DNA from: Pseudomonadota bacterium
GTDB lineage: Bacteria; Pseudomonadota; Gammaproteobacteria; Burkholderiales; Rhodocyclaceae
Assembly (NCBI GenBank): GCA_018262095.1
Contig: JAGTRW010000016.1
Location: 19,843 to 83,842, forward strand
Direction: 5' to 3'
DNA length: 64,000 bases
The notes beneath the pieces were generated by a model that had not been told where the DNA came from, made no database searches, and worked only from the letters and a program-made list of their open reading frames with translations. Shown in pieces: positions 19,101 through 27,352 of this stretch. Within the stretch, counting starts at the first letter, position 1. Each line of letters opens with the position of its first letter. The position numbers were made by a program, and so were the translations under genes.

Positions 19101-19277
19101 TCAATCATCATCCTGGCCATTCACCGGTTCCCAGTACGGGTCGTAAGGGTCATAGGAGCCGCCCGCCAGCGTGCCGAGGGCATTTTCGTACCAGCGCCAC
19201 TCTTGTCCAGAAGCCGTCAGAGACCGGTTGGCGCCGCGACGATCGGTTCCTGCTCTACGCTCGAATTGGTTTTGCAT
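19101..19277 (-). CDS. Small hypothetical protein, 58 residues
   Basis: Starts MQNQFERRAGTDRRGANRSL and ends with an acidic, aromatic-rich tail (GGSYDPYDPYWEPVNGQDDD). AGGAGA lies seven bases before ATG 19277, good support for translation. No family is recognised. The basic first half and acidic second half suggest a small binding partner, but that is speculation. It is probably the first gene of a two-gene transcript starting in the region with GAAATTTCACAA repeats. Confidence 0.55.
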   Translation of the reverse strand: MQNQFERRAGTDRRGANRSLTASGQEWRWYENALGTLAGGSYDPYDPYWEPVNGQDDD

Positions 19278-19353
19278 GATGACTCTCCTGTCGGTTGATG
19301 GTCTGTGCAGCAACGCGCTGATTGCGTAGAACCATGCTAGACGCACAGTCCTG

Positions 19354-19394
19354 GAAATTTCACAAATAGAAATTTCACAATGTAAAGTTCACAA
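19354..19394. repeat. Three tandem direct repeats of a GAAATTTCACAA-type motif
   Basis: GAAATTTCACAA is exact at 19354-19365 and 19369-19380, with a degenerate third copy GTAAAGTTCACAA at 19382-19394. The period is about 15 bases in an AT-rich patch within GC-rich DNA. It lies between the divergent small-gene unit (start 19277) and the diguanylate cyclase gene (start 19503), so it is a good candidate for regulator binding. Confidence 0.55.
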
Positions 19395-19502
19395 CGAGAG
19401 GGTGACGGCTTTTCACAGGCACGATTTGACTGGCGCGGCGCCAAGCGGCCCGGGCGTCATTCGTCTCGTCGATACCACGCTGACGCGTGAGCAGATTGTC
19501 AT

Positions 19503-21938
19503 ATGAGATTGACGTACAGGCTGCGCGCAGGGATACTCGTGGCTCGGTCTTTTCCTGTCAATTCCCGGTGCAAAAGGTGCGGCCTGTTGAACACTTCATC
19601 TGAAGCACTCGCGCCGGCCTTGCGGTGTTTGAATCGACAGCAGCGCTTCCTGCTGTTCGGTGCGATTTACGTCACGCTGTGGATCAGTACCTGGTACTCC
19701 GCACGCCTGCTTGACAATCTGGATGTCGTCAGCCTGTGGTTCCTGCCGGCGGGGCTGCGTTTTGTCTGCCTGCTGGTTCTCGGCTGGCGCGGGCTGCTGC
19801 TGGAGCTGGCGGTTCAGCTTGCGTTCCTGCTGATGCAGCTGACGCAGCTCGCTGGGGTGCCGATTCCCGAGATCCTGTCTGTCCATGCCTTATGGCGAAT
19901 CTACAACCTGCTGGCGTCGCTGTTGGCCAACGCTGCGCTGATCCTTCCGTTGCGTTGGTGGATGCGCGATTCGTGGGACTTCTCGCGTCCCGCGCACAGC
20001 GCGCTGTTCCTGGTCGCCAGCCTGGGCGTCAGCGCCTTGTCGGCGCTGGCCGGTACGTTCGGTTTGCTCAAGCTCGGATTCGTCAGCGCGACAGCGTGTT
20101 CAGACGTCTTTGTCAAATGGCTGACCGGTGACTTTGTCGGCATCATCACGCTGGCGCCGTTGCTGCTGTTGGCCGTGGTTCCCCGCCTCAAGAACTATCT
20201 GCAGCGCGGATTCTGGCTCAGTCAGCGCAGATCCGCGGCAAGCGCGAAGTCGTCGGATCTGCCGACGATTCTGATCGTGCTGTCAGCGCTGCTGCTGGTC
20301 TTCTGCATCCCATGGCAGTTGGACGTTAACCAGAATTTCCCGCTGATTACGCTATTGTTGTTGCTGCCATTGGCCTTCGTGGCGCTGCGTTACAGCCTGC
20401 GCGGTGCGGTCATCGCGGTCGTCTTGCTCGATGGCGGGATGGTCATCTTGATCGCGCTTTTTGACAAGCAAGGCCAGGCGCTCCACTATCAGTTGGTGAT
20501 GATCGCCATCGCGCTGATGGGCCTGTGGCTGGGTGGGGCGGTGGAAGCGCGCAATCGGCTGATGGCCCGCTACCGTGATTTCGCCAGCGTTTCCAATGAC
20601 CTGCTTTGGGAAGCCGACAGCCAGGGCCGTCTGCTCGAGGCCAGCGGTCGGCTGGCCAATCAATTCGTATTGACCCCTGGACACTGCTGGCGATCGTTGT
20701 TGCACCAGGGCGCACAACCGCAACTGGCCGAACTCGACCAGGCCCTGAGGCGACGACAGCCGTTTCGGCAGGTGGCGATCGCGATGCAAAATAGCGGCGG
20801 CGAACTGCTCTGGATTCAACTCAACGGTCTGCCCGTGCGCAGCGCCGCAGGTGAGTTCTGCGGCTACCGCGGTAGCGCCGTCGATGTCTCGACGGCACGG
20901 CAAGCGGAAGAGCAACTGCGCAATTACAACGACGATCTGCTCAGCGAAGTCGCCGAGCGCACCCGTTCTCTGCGTCAGACCAATGGCGAACTGGTAGTCA
21001 AGGACAGGCATCTTGAGGTGTTGTTGGCGGCTGTACCGGTCGGCGTGCTGGAGTTCGATGATGCTCATCGCTGCCGCTTCATCAATGTCAATGGCTGCGT
21101 GTTGACCGGCTTTACCCCGGAGCAGGCGCAAGGTGCTTTTGTCCTCGATTTCGTTCATCCCGACGACCGCGCGCACGTCGAATTCGTCCTCAAGATCAAT
21201 CGCCAAAGCGATGGCGTGCAATGGCTCGAATTCCGCCCTGGTCTTACTGATCAGCGGTGCTCGGCGCACTGGATCAATCTGCGTCATGCCGATCACTCGA
21301 TGGACGGCGCCATCATGGTGCTGAGCAGCGCGACTGCACGCAGCCAGCAGGATGAGCGGCTATGGACGCAGGCCCACCACGACGCGCTGACCGATTTGCC
21401 CAACCGCAACCTGTTCCAGGATCGGATCGGGCAGGCCTTGCGCCACGCCAAGCGCCGGCAAGGTGGCGCGGCAGTATTGTGGATCGACCTCGATGCATTC
21501 AAGAATGTGAACGACAGCCTTGGCCATGCCGCCGGCGATGCGTTGCTGCAACAAGTGGCGCAACGGCTCAAGAGTCGGATACGCGACAGCGATACCGTGG
21601 CCCGTATGGGCGGCGACGAGTTCGCCGTGATCATGCCGGACATCACCCAGCCCGAGGACGCGCTGCAGATTGCCCGGCAGATGGTCGCCAGTCTGGCCGA
21701 GCCGTTCGACCTGCCGCAGGGGCTGGCGAACGTTTCGGCCAGCATTGGCGTGGCGCTCTATCCGCAACATGCGACGAGCGTTGAGACGCTGACGCAATGC
21801 GCTGACATGGCGATGTACTCGGCCAAGAATTCAGGCAAGAATCAAGTTCAGGTTTGGCGTGGCGCCGCGCCGGCAAGCGCAGCAGATACGGTTCAAGCGC
21901 CTTCCAATATCACGACGCCGGGCTGCGCAATCGAGTAG
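19503..21938 (+). CDS. Membrane diguanylate cyclase, MASE1-PAS-PAS-GGDEF
   Basis: Synthesises the second messenger cyclic di-GMP. The 811-residue protein has an N-terminal multi-helix MASE1 sensor (about 45-345, e.g. FLLFGAIYVTLWISTWYSA and VVSLWFLPAGLRFVCLLVL). A first PAS follows (about 360-470, SNDLLWEADSQGRLLEASG), a short coiled linker (AEEQLRNYNDDLLSEVAERT), a second PAS (about 505-620, LEFDDAHRCRFINVNGC), and the GGDEF domain (about 635-795). The active motif is MGGDEFAVIMPD, and the inhibitory I-site RDSD sits five residues before it, so product inhibition is expected. No EAL domain is present. Start ATG 19503 has a weak ribosome site; a downstream TTG is possible. Bacteriohemerythrin follows by 37 bases. 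Confidence 0.9.
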   Translation: MRLTYRLRAGILVARSFPVNSRCKRCGLLNTSSEALAPALRCLNRQQRFLLFGAIYVTLWISTWYSARLLDNLDVVSLWFLPAGLRFVCLLVLGWRGLLLELAVQLAFLLMQLTQLAGVPIPEILSVHALWRIYNLLASLLANAALILPLRWWMRDSWDFSRPAHSALFLVASLGVSALSALAGTFGLLKLGFVSATACSDVFVKWLTGDFVGIITLAPLLLLAVVPRLKNYLQRGFWLSQRRSAASAKSSDLPTILIVLSALLLVFCIPWQLDVNQNFPLITLLLLLPLAFVALRYSLRGAVIAVVLLDGGMVILIALFDKQGQALHYQLVMIAIALMGLWLGGAVEARNRLMARYRDFASVSNDLLWEADSQGRLLEASGRLANQFVLTPGHCWRSLLHQGAQPQLAELDQALRRRQPFRQVAIAMQNSGGELLWIQLNGLPVRSAAGEFCGYRGSAVDVSTARQAEEQLRNYNDDLLSEVAERTRSLRQTNGELVVKDRHLEVLLAAVPVGVLEFDDAHRCRFINVNGCVLTGFTPEQAQGAFVLDFVHPDDRAHVEFVLKINRQSDGVQWLEFRPGLTDQRCSAHWINLRHADHSMDGAIMVLSSATARSQQDERLWTQAHHDALTDLPNRNLFQDRIGQALRHAKRRQGGAAVLWIDLDAFKNVNDSLGHAAGDALLQQVAQRLKSRIRDSDTVARMGGDEFAVIMPDITQPEDALQIARQMVASLAEPFDLPQGLANVSASIGVALYPQHATSVETLTQCADMAMYSAKNSGKNQVQVWRGAAPASAADTVQAPSNITTPGCAIE

Positions 21939-21975
21939 ACTCGGTGCATCTCAAATGGCCGATGGAGGCAATGCG

Positions 21976-22386
21976 GTGTCAGAACTTGTCTGGAACGCAG
22001 CATACGACTCCGGCGTCGAAGAAATCGATCTGCAACACCGGTATTTCTTGGCGCTGATCAATCGCCTCAGTTCGGAGCTCGCTTCGTGCGCCGATGCGAA
22101 TTATCGCCAGAGACTGTTGAATGAACTCGCCAAATACGCCATTTTTCATTTCGTGAGTGAAGAAAACATGATGATCAAGTTCGCTTACCCGGACGCTGAT
22201 CGGCACCGCATGCTGCACATCGAGCTCATCGACCAGCTCTCGTCACGAATGCAGGCCAAGACCTACGCGCCATTGTTCGTGTTTTTGGTCGACTGGTTTA
22301 TCCAGCACACGACCACCGAGGATCGCCTGATCGGCGAATTCGTTCGCAACCATGCCGCGACCCGTGAGCTGGCGAGCGACAGCTAG
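21976..22386 (+). CDS. Bacteriohemerythrin
   Basis: A 136-residue four-helix oxygen-binding di-iron protein. The iron-ligand pattern is visible: the first histidine in SGVEEIDLQHRYFLALINRL, HxxxE in IFHFVSEENMMIKFAYPDAD, a histidine in HRMLHIELIDQLS, and HxxxxD in FIQHTTTEDRLIGEF. GTG 21976 is chosen because GGAGG lies seven bases upstream; an in-frame ATG at 21955 precedes that site. It lies just downstream of a diguanylate cyclase, so it may supply oxygen or link oxygen to cyclic di-GMP signalling (inference). Its TAG stop overlaps the opposing LysR gene stop. Confidence 0.92.
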   Translation: MSELVWNAAYDSGVEEIDLQHRYFLALINRLSSELASCADANYRQRLLNELAKYAIFHFVSEENMMIKFAYPDADRHRMLHIELIDQLSSRMQAKTYAPLFVFLVDWFIQHTTTEDRLIGEFVRNHAATRELASDS

Positions 22387-23288
22387 GCTTTATGCCGTAA
22401 CAGCAGCGGTCCGGCCGTTCGAATGATCAGATCCTGCACCGCCTGCTGCGTCAGCGTGGCCGGACGCAGCGAACTGACCGCCAGCAATAGCTTGCTGCGC
22501 AAGCGCGGCTTGACGATCGGCTGCAGGCTGAAAGCGTCCGACGCTCCCAGGTTGGTGACCGCATTCCTAGACAGCACGGCGCAGCCGGCGCCATCGGCCA
22601 CCAGGTCCAGAATGGCTGAGATGCTGCCGATTTCCAGAGCGATTTTTGGATGGCTGCCAATATTCGCCAATTCGACTTCGATGATCATGCGCAAGGAATT
22701 GGGCTGAGGCGGAATCACCAATGGCTCGTCGGCAACCGCACGCAGAGGAATCGGACCGGAAATGAAGCTTTTTTCCTTTTTTCTCACCAGGAATAGCTCC
22801 TCTTCCAGCAGCGGGAAAACGTTGACGTCCGCAGACAGAATAGGGTTGAAGAGCAGTGCAATATCCAGCCGTCCGTTGGCCAGCGCTTCCTGCATGTTTA
22901 ACGACAGGCCTTCGCTGATTGAAAGCGAGGCTTCGGGCATGCACGCTCTGAGCTCGTGAATCAGCGGTACGGTAAGGACCTTGGTCAGGCTCGGCGGAAG
23001 CCCCAAGGCGACCCGTCCGGCCAGGGTGCCGCGAACGCGGCCCAGTTCTTCGCGGGCGCGCGCGATCTGGTGCAAGACGCCGCGTGCGTGTCCCGCCAGC
23101 ACTTTGCCCGCATCGGTCATGGTTACGCCTCGTCCATTGCGCAGCAACAGCGTCTGCCGCAGTTCAACCTCAAGCAAACGCACCTGGCGACTCAGCGCTG
23201 ACTGCGCGACGTTGAGCGCAATCGAGGCGCGCGTGAAACTGCCCAGTTCGGCGACACGGACAAAATATTCAAGCTGCTTGATATCCAT
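22383..23288 (-). CDS. LysR-family transcriptional regulator of the lig operon
   Basis: A 301-residue LysR protein. The N-terminal helix-turn-helix is FVRVAELGSFTRASIALNVA, QSALSRQVRLLEVELRQTLL and RNGRGVTMTDAGKVLAGHAR. The C-terminal part is the periplasmic-binding-like effector domain (about 90-295). It is divergent from the ligU-ligJ-ligK-ligI-dctA operon with 121 bases between starts, the classical LysR arrangement, so it probably activates that operon in response to a pathway intermediate such as oxalomesaconate or pyrone dicarboxylate. The effector is inferred, not seen. Confidence 0.9.
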   Translation of the reverse strand: MDIKQLEYFVRVAELGSFTRASIALNVAQSALSRQVRLLEVELRQTLLLRNGRGVTMTDAGKVLAGHARGVLHQIARAREELGRVRGTLAGRVALGLPPSLTKVLTVPLIHELRACMPEASLSISEGLSLNMQEALANGRLDIALLFNPILSADVNVFPLLEEELFLVRKKEKSFISGPIPLRAVADEPLVIPPQPNSLRMIIEVELANIGSHPKIALEIGSISAILDLVADGAGCAVLSRNAVTNLGASDAFSLQPIVKPRLRSKLLLAVSSLRPATLTQQAVQDLIIRTAGPLLLRHKA

Positions 23289-23334
23289 GGCTCGATTCTA
23301 CCGTGCGTTGCCGTTACTGAATTCGACACCAGCA

Positions 23335-23356
23335 GCTATCTCATTTGGCGCTATCT
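23335..23356. promoter_or_regulatory. Direct repeat in the LysR-ligU intergenic region
   Basis: GCTATCT occurs at 23335-23341 and 23350-23356, 15 bases start to start, in the 121-base gap between divergent starts. It could be part of a LysR binding region; a clear T-N11-A palindrome was not identified. Confidence 0.25.
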
Positions 23357-23409
23357 GCTAGTCGCTTGTGCCCCTTTCGGCCAAAAGTGGCGGGCGTAGA
23401 GTTCGGCCC

Positions 23410-24504
23410 ATGCAAACACCGATCAAGACTCTCTTCATGCGCGGCGGCACATCGCGCGGACCGTTCTTCAGCGCGCAGGATCTGCCGTCGGACAGCGCGA
23501 CGCGCGACCGCGTGCTGCTGGCGGTCATCGGCTCGCCCGACAAACGCCAGATCGACGGGCTGGGCGGCGCGCATCCGCTGACCAGCAAGGTCGGCATCGT
23601 GAGCCGCGGCAGCCGGCCCGGCGTCGACCTCGATTTCCTTTTCGCTCAGTTGCAGCCCGACAAGGATACGGTCGATACCACCGCCAACTGCGGCAATATG
23701 CTCGCCGCCGTCGTCCCCTTCGCGCTCGAAACCGGCATGGTCAAGGCCAGCGGCGAGACGACGACGCTGCGCGTGCTGACGCTCAACACCGACATGCAGT
23801 GCGACATCACCGTCCAGACGCCCGGCGGCCAGGTCGAGTACCAGGGCGAGTCGCGCATCGACGGCGTTCCCGGAACGTCGGCGCCGATCGCCATCAACTT
23901 TCTCGATACCGCCGGTTCGGTCGCGGCGAGCCTGCTGCCGACCGGTAGCGTGCTCGACACGATCGACGGATTGCCAGTGACGTGCATCGACAACGGCATG
24001 CCGATGGTTCTTTTTCGCGCCGCCGACGTCGGGCGCAGCGGCAACGAGAGCGTAGCCGCGATGAACTCTGACGAAGAGCTTAAGGCGCGAATCGAAACGC
24101 TGCGCCTCAAGGCCGGCGTGCTGATGGGACTCGGCGACGTCAGCCAGAAAAACTACCCGAAGATGTGCCTGATCGCGCCGCCGCGTGCAGGCGGCAGCAT
24201 CGCGACGCGCTGCTTCATTCCGCACGTCTGCCACGACGCGATCGGCGTTCTCGCCGCGGTCACCGTCGCCACCGCCTGCGTGCTCGACGGTTCGATCGCC
24301 GCCGGCGTCGCGCTGATGCCTGCGGGACGCGTCAAGACCGTTGCCGTCGAACACCCGACCGGCGAGTTCTCGGTCGAGCTTGAACTCGACCCCAACGACA
24401 CACAGAACGTCATCCGCGCCGCGTTGCTGCGCACCGCGCGCCTGATCATGCGCGGCGAAGTGATGATTCCCGCTTCAATCTGGAAAGGACATTGCGCATC
24501 ATGA
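23410..24504 (+). CDS. ligU: 4-oxalomesaconate tautomerase (PrpF/GalD/LigU family)
   Basis: Isomerises 4-oxalomesaconate for hydration by LigJ. The 364-residue PrpF-like protein begins MQTPIKTLFMRGGTSRGPFF, the family signature, with LLAVIGSPDKRQIDGLGGAH, VDTTANCGNMLAAVVPFALE (conserved cysteine), and PKMCLIAPPRAGGSIATRCF. PrpF relatives also act on 2-methylaconitate, but the ligJ-ligK-ligI neighbours favour oxalomesaconate. ATG 23410 is the only start giving the family N-terminus; its ribosome site is weak. The stop overlaps ligJ as ATGA. Confidence 0.88.
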   Translation: MQTPIKTLFMRGGTSRGPFFSAQDLPSDSATRDRVLLAVIGSPDKRQIDGLGGAHPLTSKVGIVSRGSRPGVDLDFLFAQLQPDKDTVDTTANCGNMLAAVVPFALETGMVKASGETTTLRVLTLNTDMQCDITVQTPGGQVEYQGESRIDGVPGTSAPIAINFLDTAGSVAASLLPTGSVLDTIDGLPVTCIDNGMPMVLFRAADVGRSGNESVAAMNSDEELKARIETLRLKAGVLMGLGDVSQKNYPKMCLIAPPRAGGSIATRCFIPHVCHDAIGVLAAVTVATACVLDGSIAAGVALMPAGRVKTVAVEHPTGEFSVELELDPNDTQNVIRAALLRTARLIMRGEVMIPASIWKGHCAS

Positions 24505-25529
24505 TCATCGACATCCACGGCCACTACACGACGGCGCCCAAAGCGCTCGAAGACTGGCGCAACAAGCAGGTGGCGAGCCTCAAAGACGCCTCTCTGGCGC
24601 CCAAGGTTGGCGACCTTGCGATCTCCGACGACGAGCTCGCCGAGACGATCGTCGCCAACCAGCTCGCCAAGATGCAGGAACGCGGCTCGGACCTCACCAT
24701 CTTCTCGCCGCGCGCGAGCTTCATGGCGCATCACATCGGCGACTTTCAGACGAGTTCGACCTGGGCGGCGATCTGCAACGAGCTGTGCCACCGCGTCGCG
24801 CAACTCTTTCCCGATCATTTCATCGGCGCCGCGATGCTGCCGCAGTCGCCGGGCGTAGCTCCCAAGACGTGCATCCCGGAGCTTGAGAAGTGCGTCAAGG
24901 AGTACGGTTTTGTCGGCATCAACCTCAACCCCGACCCGTCGGGCGGCCACTGGACGTCGCCGCCGCTCTCCGACCGCAGCTGGTACCCGCTCTACGAGAA
25001 GATGGTCGAGTACCAGATCCCGGCGATGATCCACGTGTCGACGAGCTGCAACGCGTGTTTCCACACCACCGGCGCGCACTATCTTAACGCCGACACGACG
25101 GCGTTCATGCAGTGTTTGACGTCCGACTTGTTCACTGACTTTCCGACGCTCAAATTCGTGATCCCGCACGGCGGCGGCGCCGTGCCGTATCACTGGGGGC
25201 GCTTCCGCGGCCTCGCGCAGGAGTTGAAAAAGCCGCTGCTCAAGGACCATCTGCTCAACAACATCTTCTTCGATACCTGCGTCTACCACCAGCCCGGAAT
25301 CGACCTGCTGACCAAAGTGATCCCGGTCGACAACATCCTGTTCGCCTCCGAGATGATCGGCGCGGTGCGCGGCATCGACCCCGAGACCGGGAACTACTAC
25401 GACGATACCAAGCGCTACATCGAAGGCACGGGGAATCTTTCTGCTGACGACCGCTACAAGGTCTATGAGGGCAACGCGCGCCGCGTCTATCCGCGTCTCG
25501 ACGCGGCCTTGAAAGCCCGGGGTAGGTGA
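24501..25529 (+). CDS. ligJ: 4-oxalomesaconate hydratase
   Basis: An amidohydrolase-superfamily hydratase forming 4-carboxy-4-hydroxy-2-oxoadipate. The 342-residue protein starts MIIDIHGHYTTAPKALEDWR with the HxH metal motif. YGFVGINLNPDPSGGHWTSP, IHVSTSCNACFHTTGAHYLN, LKFVIPHGGGAVPYHWGRFR and the closing FASEMIGAVRGIDPETGNYY match LigJ as remembered from Sphingobium. ATG 24501 overlaps the ligU stop by four bases, and AAGGA lies 12 bases upstream, consistent with coupling. A hairpin repeat separates it from ligK. Confidence 0.91.
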   Translation: MIIDIHGHYTTAPKALEDWRNKQVASLKDASLAPKVGDLAISDDELAETIVANQLAKMQERGSDLTIFSPRASFMAHHIGDFQTSSTWAAICNELCHRVAQLFPDHFIGAAMLPQSPGVAPKTCIPELEKCVKEYGFVGINLNPDPSGGHWTSPPLSDRSWYPLYEKMVEYQIPAMIHVSTSCNACFHTTGAHYLNADTTAFMQCLTSDLFTDFPTLKFVIPHGGGAVPYHWGRFRGLAQELKKPLLKDHLLNNIFFDTCVYHQPGIDLLTKVIPVDNILFASEMIGAVRGIDPETGNYYDDTKRYIEGTGNLSADDRYKVYEGNARRVYPRLDAALKARGR

Positions 25530-25539
25530 AGAGTGAAAT

Positions 25540-25678
25540 TGAACCACGGCGAACACGGCGGGCACCGCGAGAACCTCTGTTTTGAGGTGTTTTCTTCTTG
25601 CTTCACTGGTGAGTGTGTCGAGAAAAGCGATTGAAGATTTTGCCTCTCGCCGTGTTCGCCGTGCCCGCTGCGGTTAAG
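25540..25678 (+). repeat. Intra-operon hairpin repeat, copy 4
   Basis: The left arm 25542-25572 begins AACCACGGCGAACACGGCG and the right arm 25644-25677 contains CGCCGTGTTCGCCGTGCCCG and then CTGCGGTTAA. The loop is about 71 bases. It starts 12 bases after the ligJ stop and ends 21 bases before ligK. Confidence 0.85.
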
Positions 25679-25698
25679 CAATTCTTGAGGAATCAGAT

Positions 25699-26388
25699 AT
25701 GAGCATGAACCATCTCGGAATCGTCAAAAGAAACATCGTTCGCGCCGACAAGGCCGCTGTCGATCACCTCGCGCATTTCGGCGTCGCCACCATCCACGAA
25801 GCGATGGGCCGCGTCGGGCTGCTGCAGCCGTATATGCGGCCGATCTACCCGAGTGCCCGGCTGTGCGGAACGGCGGTGACGGTGCTGCTGCATCCGGGCG
25901 ACAACTGGATGATGCACGTCGTCGCCGAACAGATCCGGCCCGGCGACGTCGTCGTCGCGGCGCTCACCGCCGAATGCAGCGACGGCTTTTTCGGCGACCT
26001 GCTGGCGACGTCGTTTCGCGCGCGCGGCGCGGTCGGGCTGATCATCGACGCCGGCGTTCGCGACGTCAAGGATCTGACGGCGATGGGCTTCCCGGTCTGG
26101 AGCCGCGCGATCAGCGCCAAGGGAACGATCAAGGCGACGCTCGGTTCAGTCAATATCCCGATCGTCTGCGCTGGCGCGCTCATCAATCCCGGCGACGTGA
26201 TCGTCGCCGACGCCGACGGCGTCGTCGTCGTTCCGGCGGCGATCGCGCAGCAGGCCGCCGACGCGGCGCAATCGCGTGAGGACAACGAAGCGGCCAAGCG
26301 CGCGCGCTTCGCCGCCGGCGAACTCGGGCTCGACATGTACAAGATGCGCGAGCCGCTCGAGAAGGCCGGACTCAGGTATATCGACTGA
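25699..26388 (+). CDS. ligK: 4-carboxy-4-hydroxy-2-oxoadipate aldolase / oxaloacetate decarboxylase
   Basis: Splits 4-carboxy-4-hydroxy-2-oxoadipate into pyruvate and oxaloacetate. The 229-residue RraA-like protein contains [60 protein letters not shown] (the conserved Arg-Asp for pyruvate and metal binding) and [21 protein letters not shown] lies eight bases before ATG 25699. Its TGA overlaps the ligI ATG (TGATG), implying coupling. It sits between the hydratase and the pyrone dicarboxylate hydrolase of the same pathway. Confidence 0.92.
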   Translation: MSMNHLGIVKRNIVRADKAAVDHLAHFGVATIHEAMGRVGLLQPYMRPIYPSARLCGTAVTVLLHPGDNWMMHVVAEQIRPGDVVVAALTAECSDGFFGDLLATSFRARGAVGLIIDAGVRDVKDLTAMGFPVWSRAISAKGTIKATLGSVNIPIVCAGALINPGDVIVADADGVVVVPAAIAQQAADAAQSREDNEAAKRARFAAGELGLDMYKMREPLEKAGLRYID

Positions 26389-27326
26389 TGGATACGACAA
26401 TGGAATTTTCCAAGACTCCCGGCTGGCTCGACTGGTACGCCAAGCCCTCGCAACCGCAGTTCATTCCGCCACCGGGCAGCGTCGATGCCCACTGTCACGT
26501 GTTCGGCCCCGGCGCGCAGTTTCCCTACGCGCCCGAGCGCAAATACACGCCGTGCGACGCGTCGAAGGACCAGCTCTTCGCCTTGCGCGACCATCTCGGC
26601 TTTGCGCGCAACGTGATCGTCCAGGCGACTTGCCACGGCGCCGACAACCGCGCGCTGGTCGATGCCTTGCAGCATTCGGAAGGCCGCGCGCGCGGCATCG
26701 CGACAGTCAGGCGCGGCATCAGCGATCAGGACCTGCAGGCGCTGCACGCGGCCGGCGTGCGCGGCGTGCGCTTCAACTTCGTCAAGCGCCTCGTAGACTT
26801 CACGCCCAAGGACGAGCTGCTCGAAATCGCGCGGCGCATCGCGCCGCTCGGCTGGCACGTCGTCGTTTATTTCGAGGCCGTCGACCTGCCTGAACTCTGG
26901 GATTTCTTCACCGCGCTGCCGACGACGGTGGTCGTCGACCACATGGGAAGACCCGACGTCGGTAAACCGGTCGACGGCCCGCAGTTCGAGCTCTTCGTCA
27001 AGCTGATGCGCGAGCACGACAACGTCTGGTCCAAGGTGAGCTGCCCCGAACGCCTCTCGCTCTCGGGCCCGCGCGCGCTCGACGGCGAACGCGATGCCTA
27101 TCGCGACGTCGTACCCTTCGCCCGGCGCCTGGTCGAGACCTTCCCCGACCGTGTGCTGTGGGGCAGCGACTGGCCGCACCCGAACCTCAGGGAGCACATG
27201 CCCGACGACGGACTGCTCGTCGATTTCATTCCGCACATCGCGACGAGCGCGGCCCTGCAGCACAAGCTGCTGGTCGACAACCCGATGCGCCTGTACTGGC
27301 CGGAGCAGAGCGCCGGCGAACTTTGA
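26388..27326 (+). CDS. ligI: 2-pyrone-4,6-dicarboxylate hydrolase
   Basis: Hydrolyses the pyrone ring of 2-pyrone-4,6-dicarboxylate to the oxalomesaconate-type product. The 312-residue amidohydrolase (COG3618 type) shows the HxH motif VDAHCHVFGPGAQFPYAPER, VRGVRFNFVKRLVDFTPKDE, TTVVVDHMGRPDVGKPVDGP and the catalytic aspartate region RVLWGSDWPHPNLREHMPDD, all typical of LigI. ATG 26388 overlaps the ligK stop by one base; ATG 26400 is an alternative. It is predicted cytoplasmic, unlike the paralogue that follows. Confidence 0.9.
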   Translation: MDTTMEFSKTPGWLDWYAKPSQPQFIPPPGSVDAHCHVFGPGAQFPYAPERKYTPCDASKDQLFALRDHLGFARNVIVQATCHGADNRALVDALQHSEGRARGIATVRRGISDQDLQALHAAGVRGVRFNFVKRLVDFTPKDELLEIARRIAPLGWHVVVYFEAVDLPELWDFFTALPTTVVVDHMGRPDVGKPVDGPQFELFVKLMREHDNVWSKVSCPERLSLSGPRALDGERDAYRDVVPFARRLVETFPDRVLWGSDWPHPNLREHMPDDGLLVDFIPHIATSAALQHKLLVDNPMRLYWPEQSAGEL

Positions 27327-27352
27327 TTCAAACAAATAATAAGGGAGGCGTC

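Noticed and set aside
22383..22386. Overlapping convergent stop codons of the hemerythrin and LysR genes as a regulatory feature
   Set aside because: CTAG shared by two opposing TAG stops is a compact arrangement with no other evidence of function.
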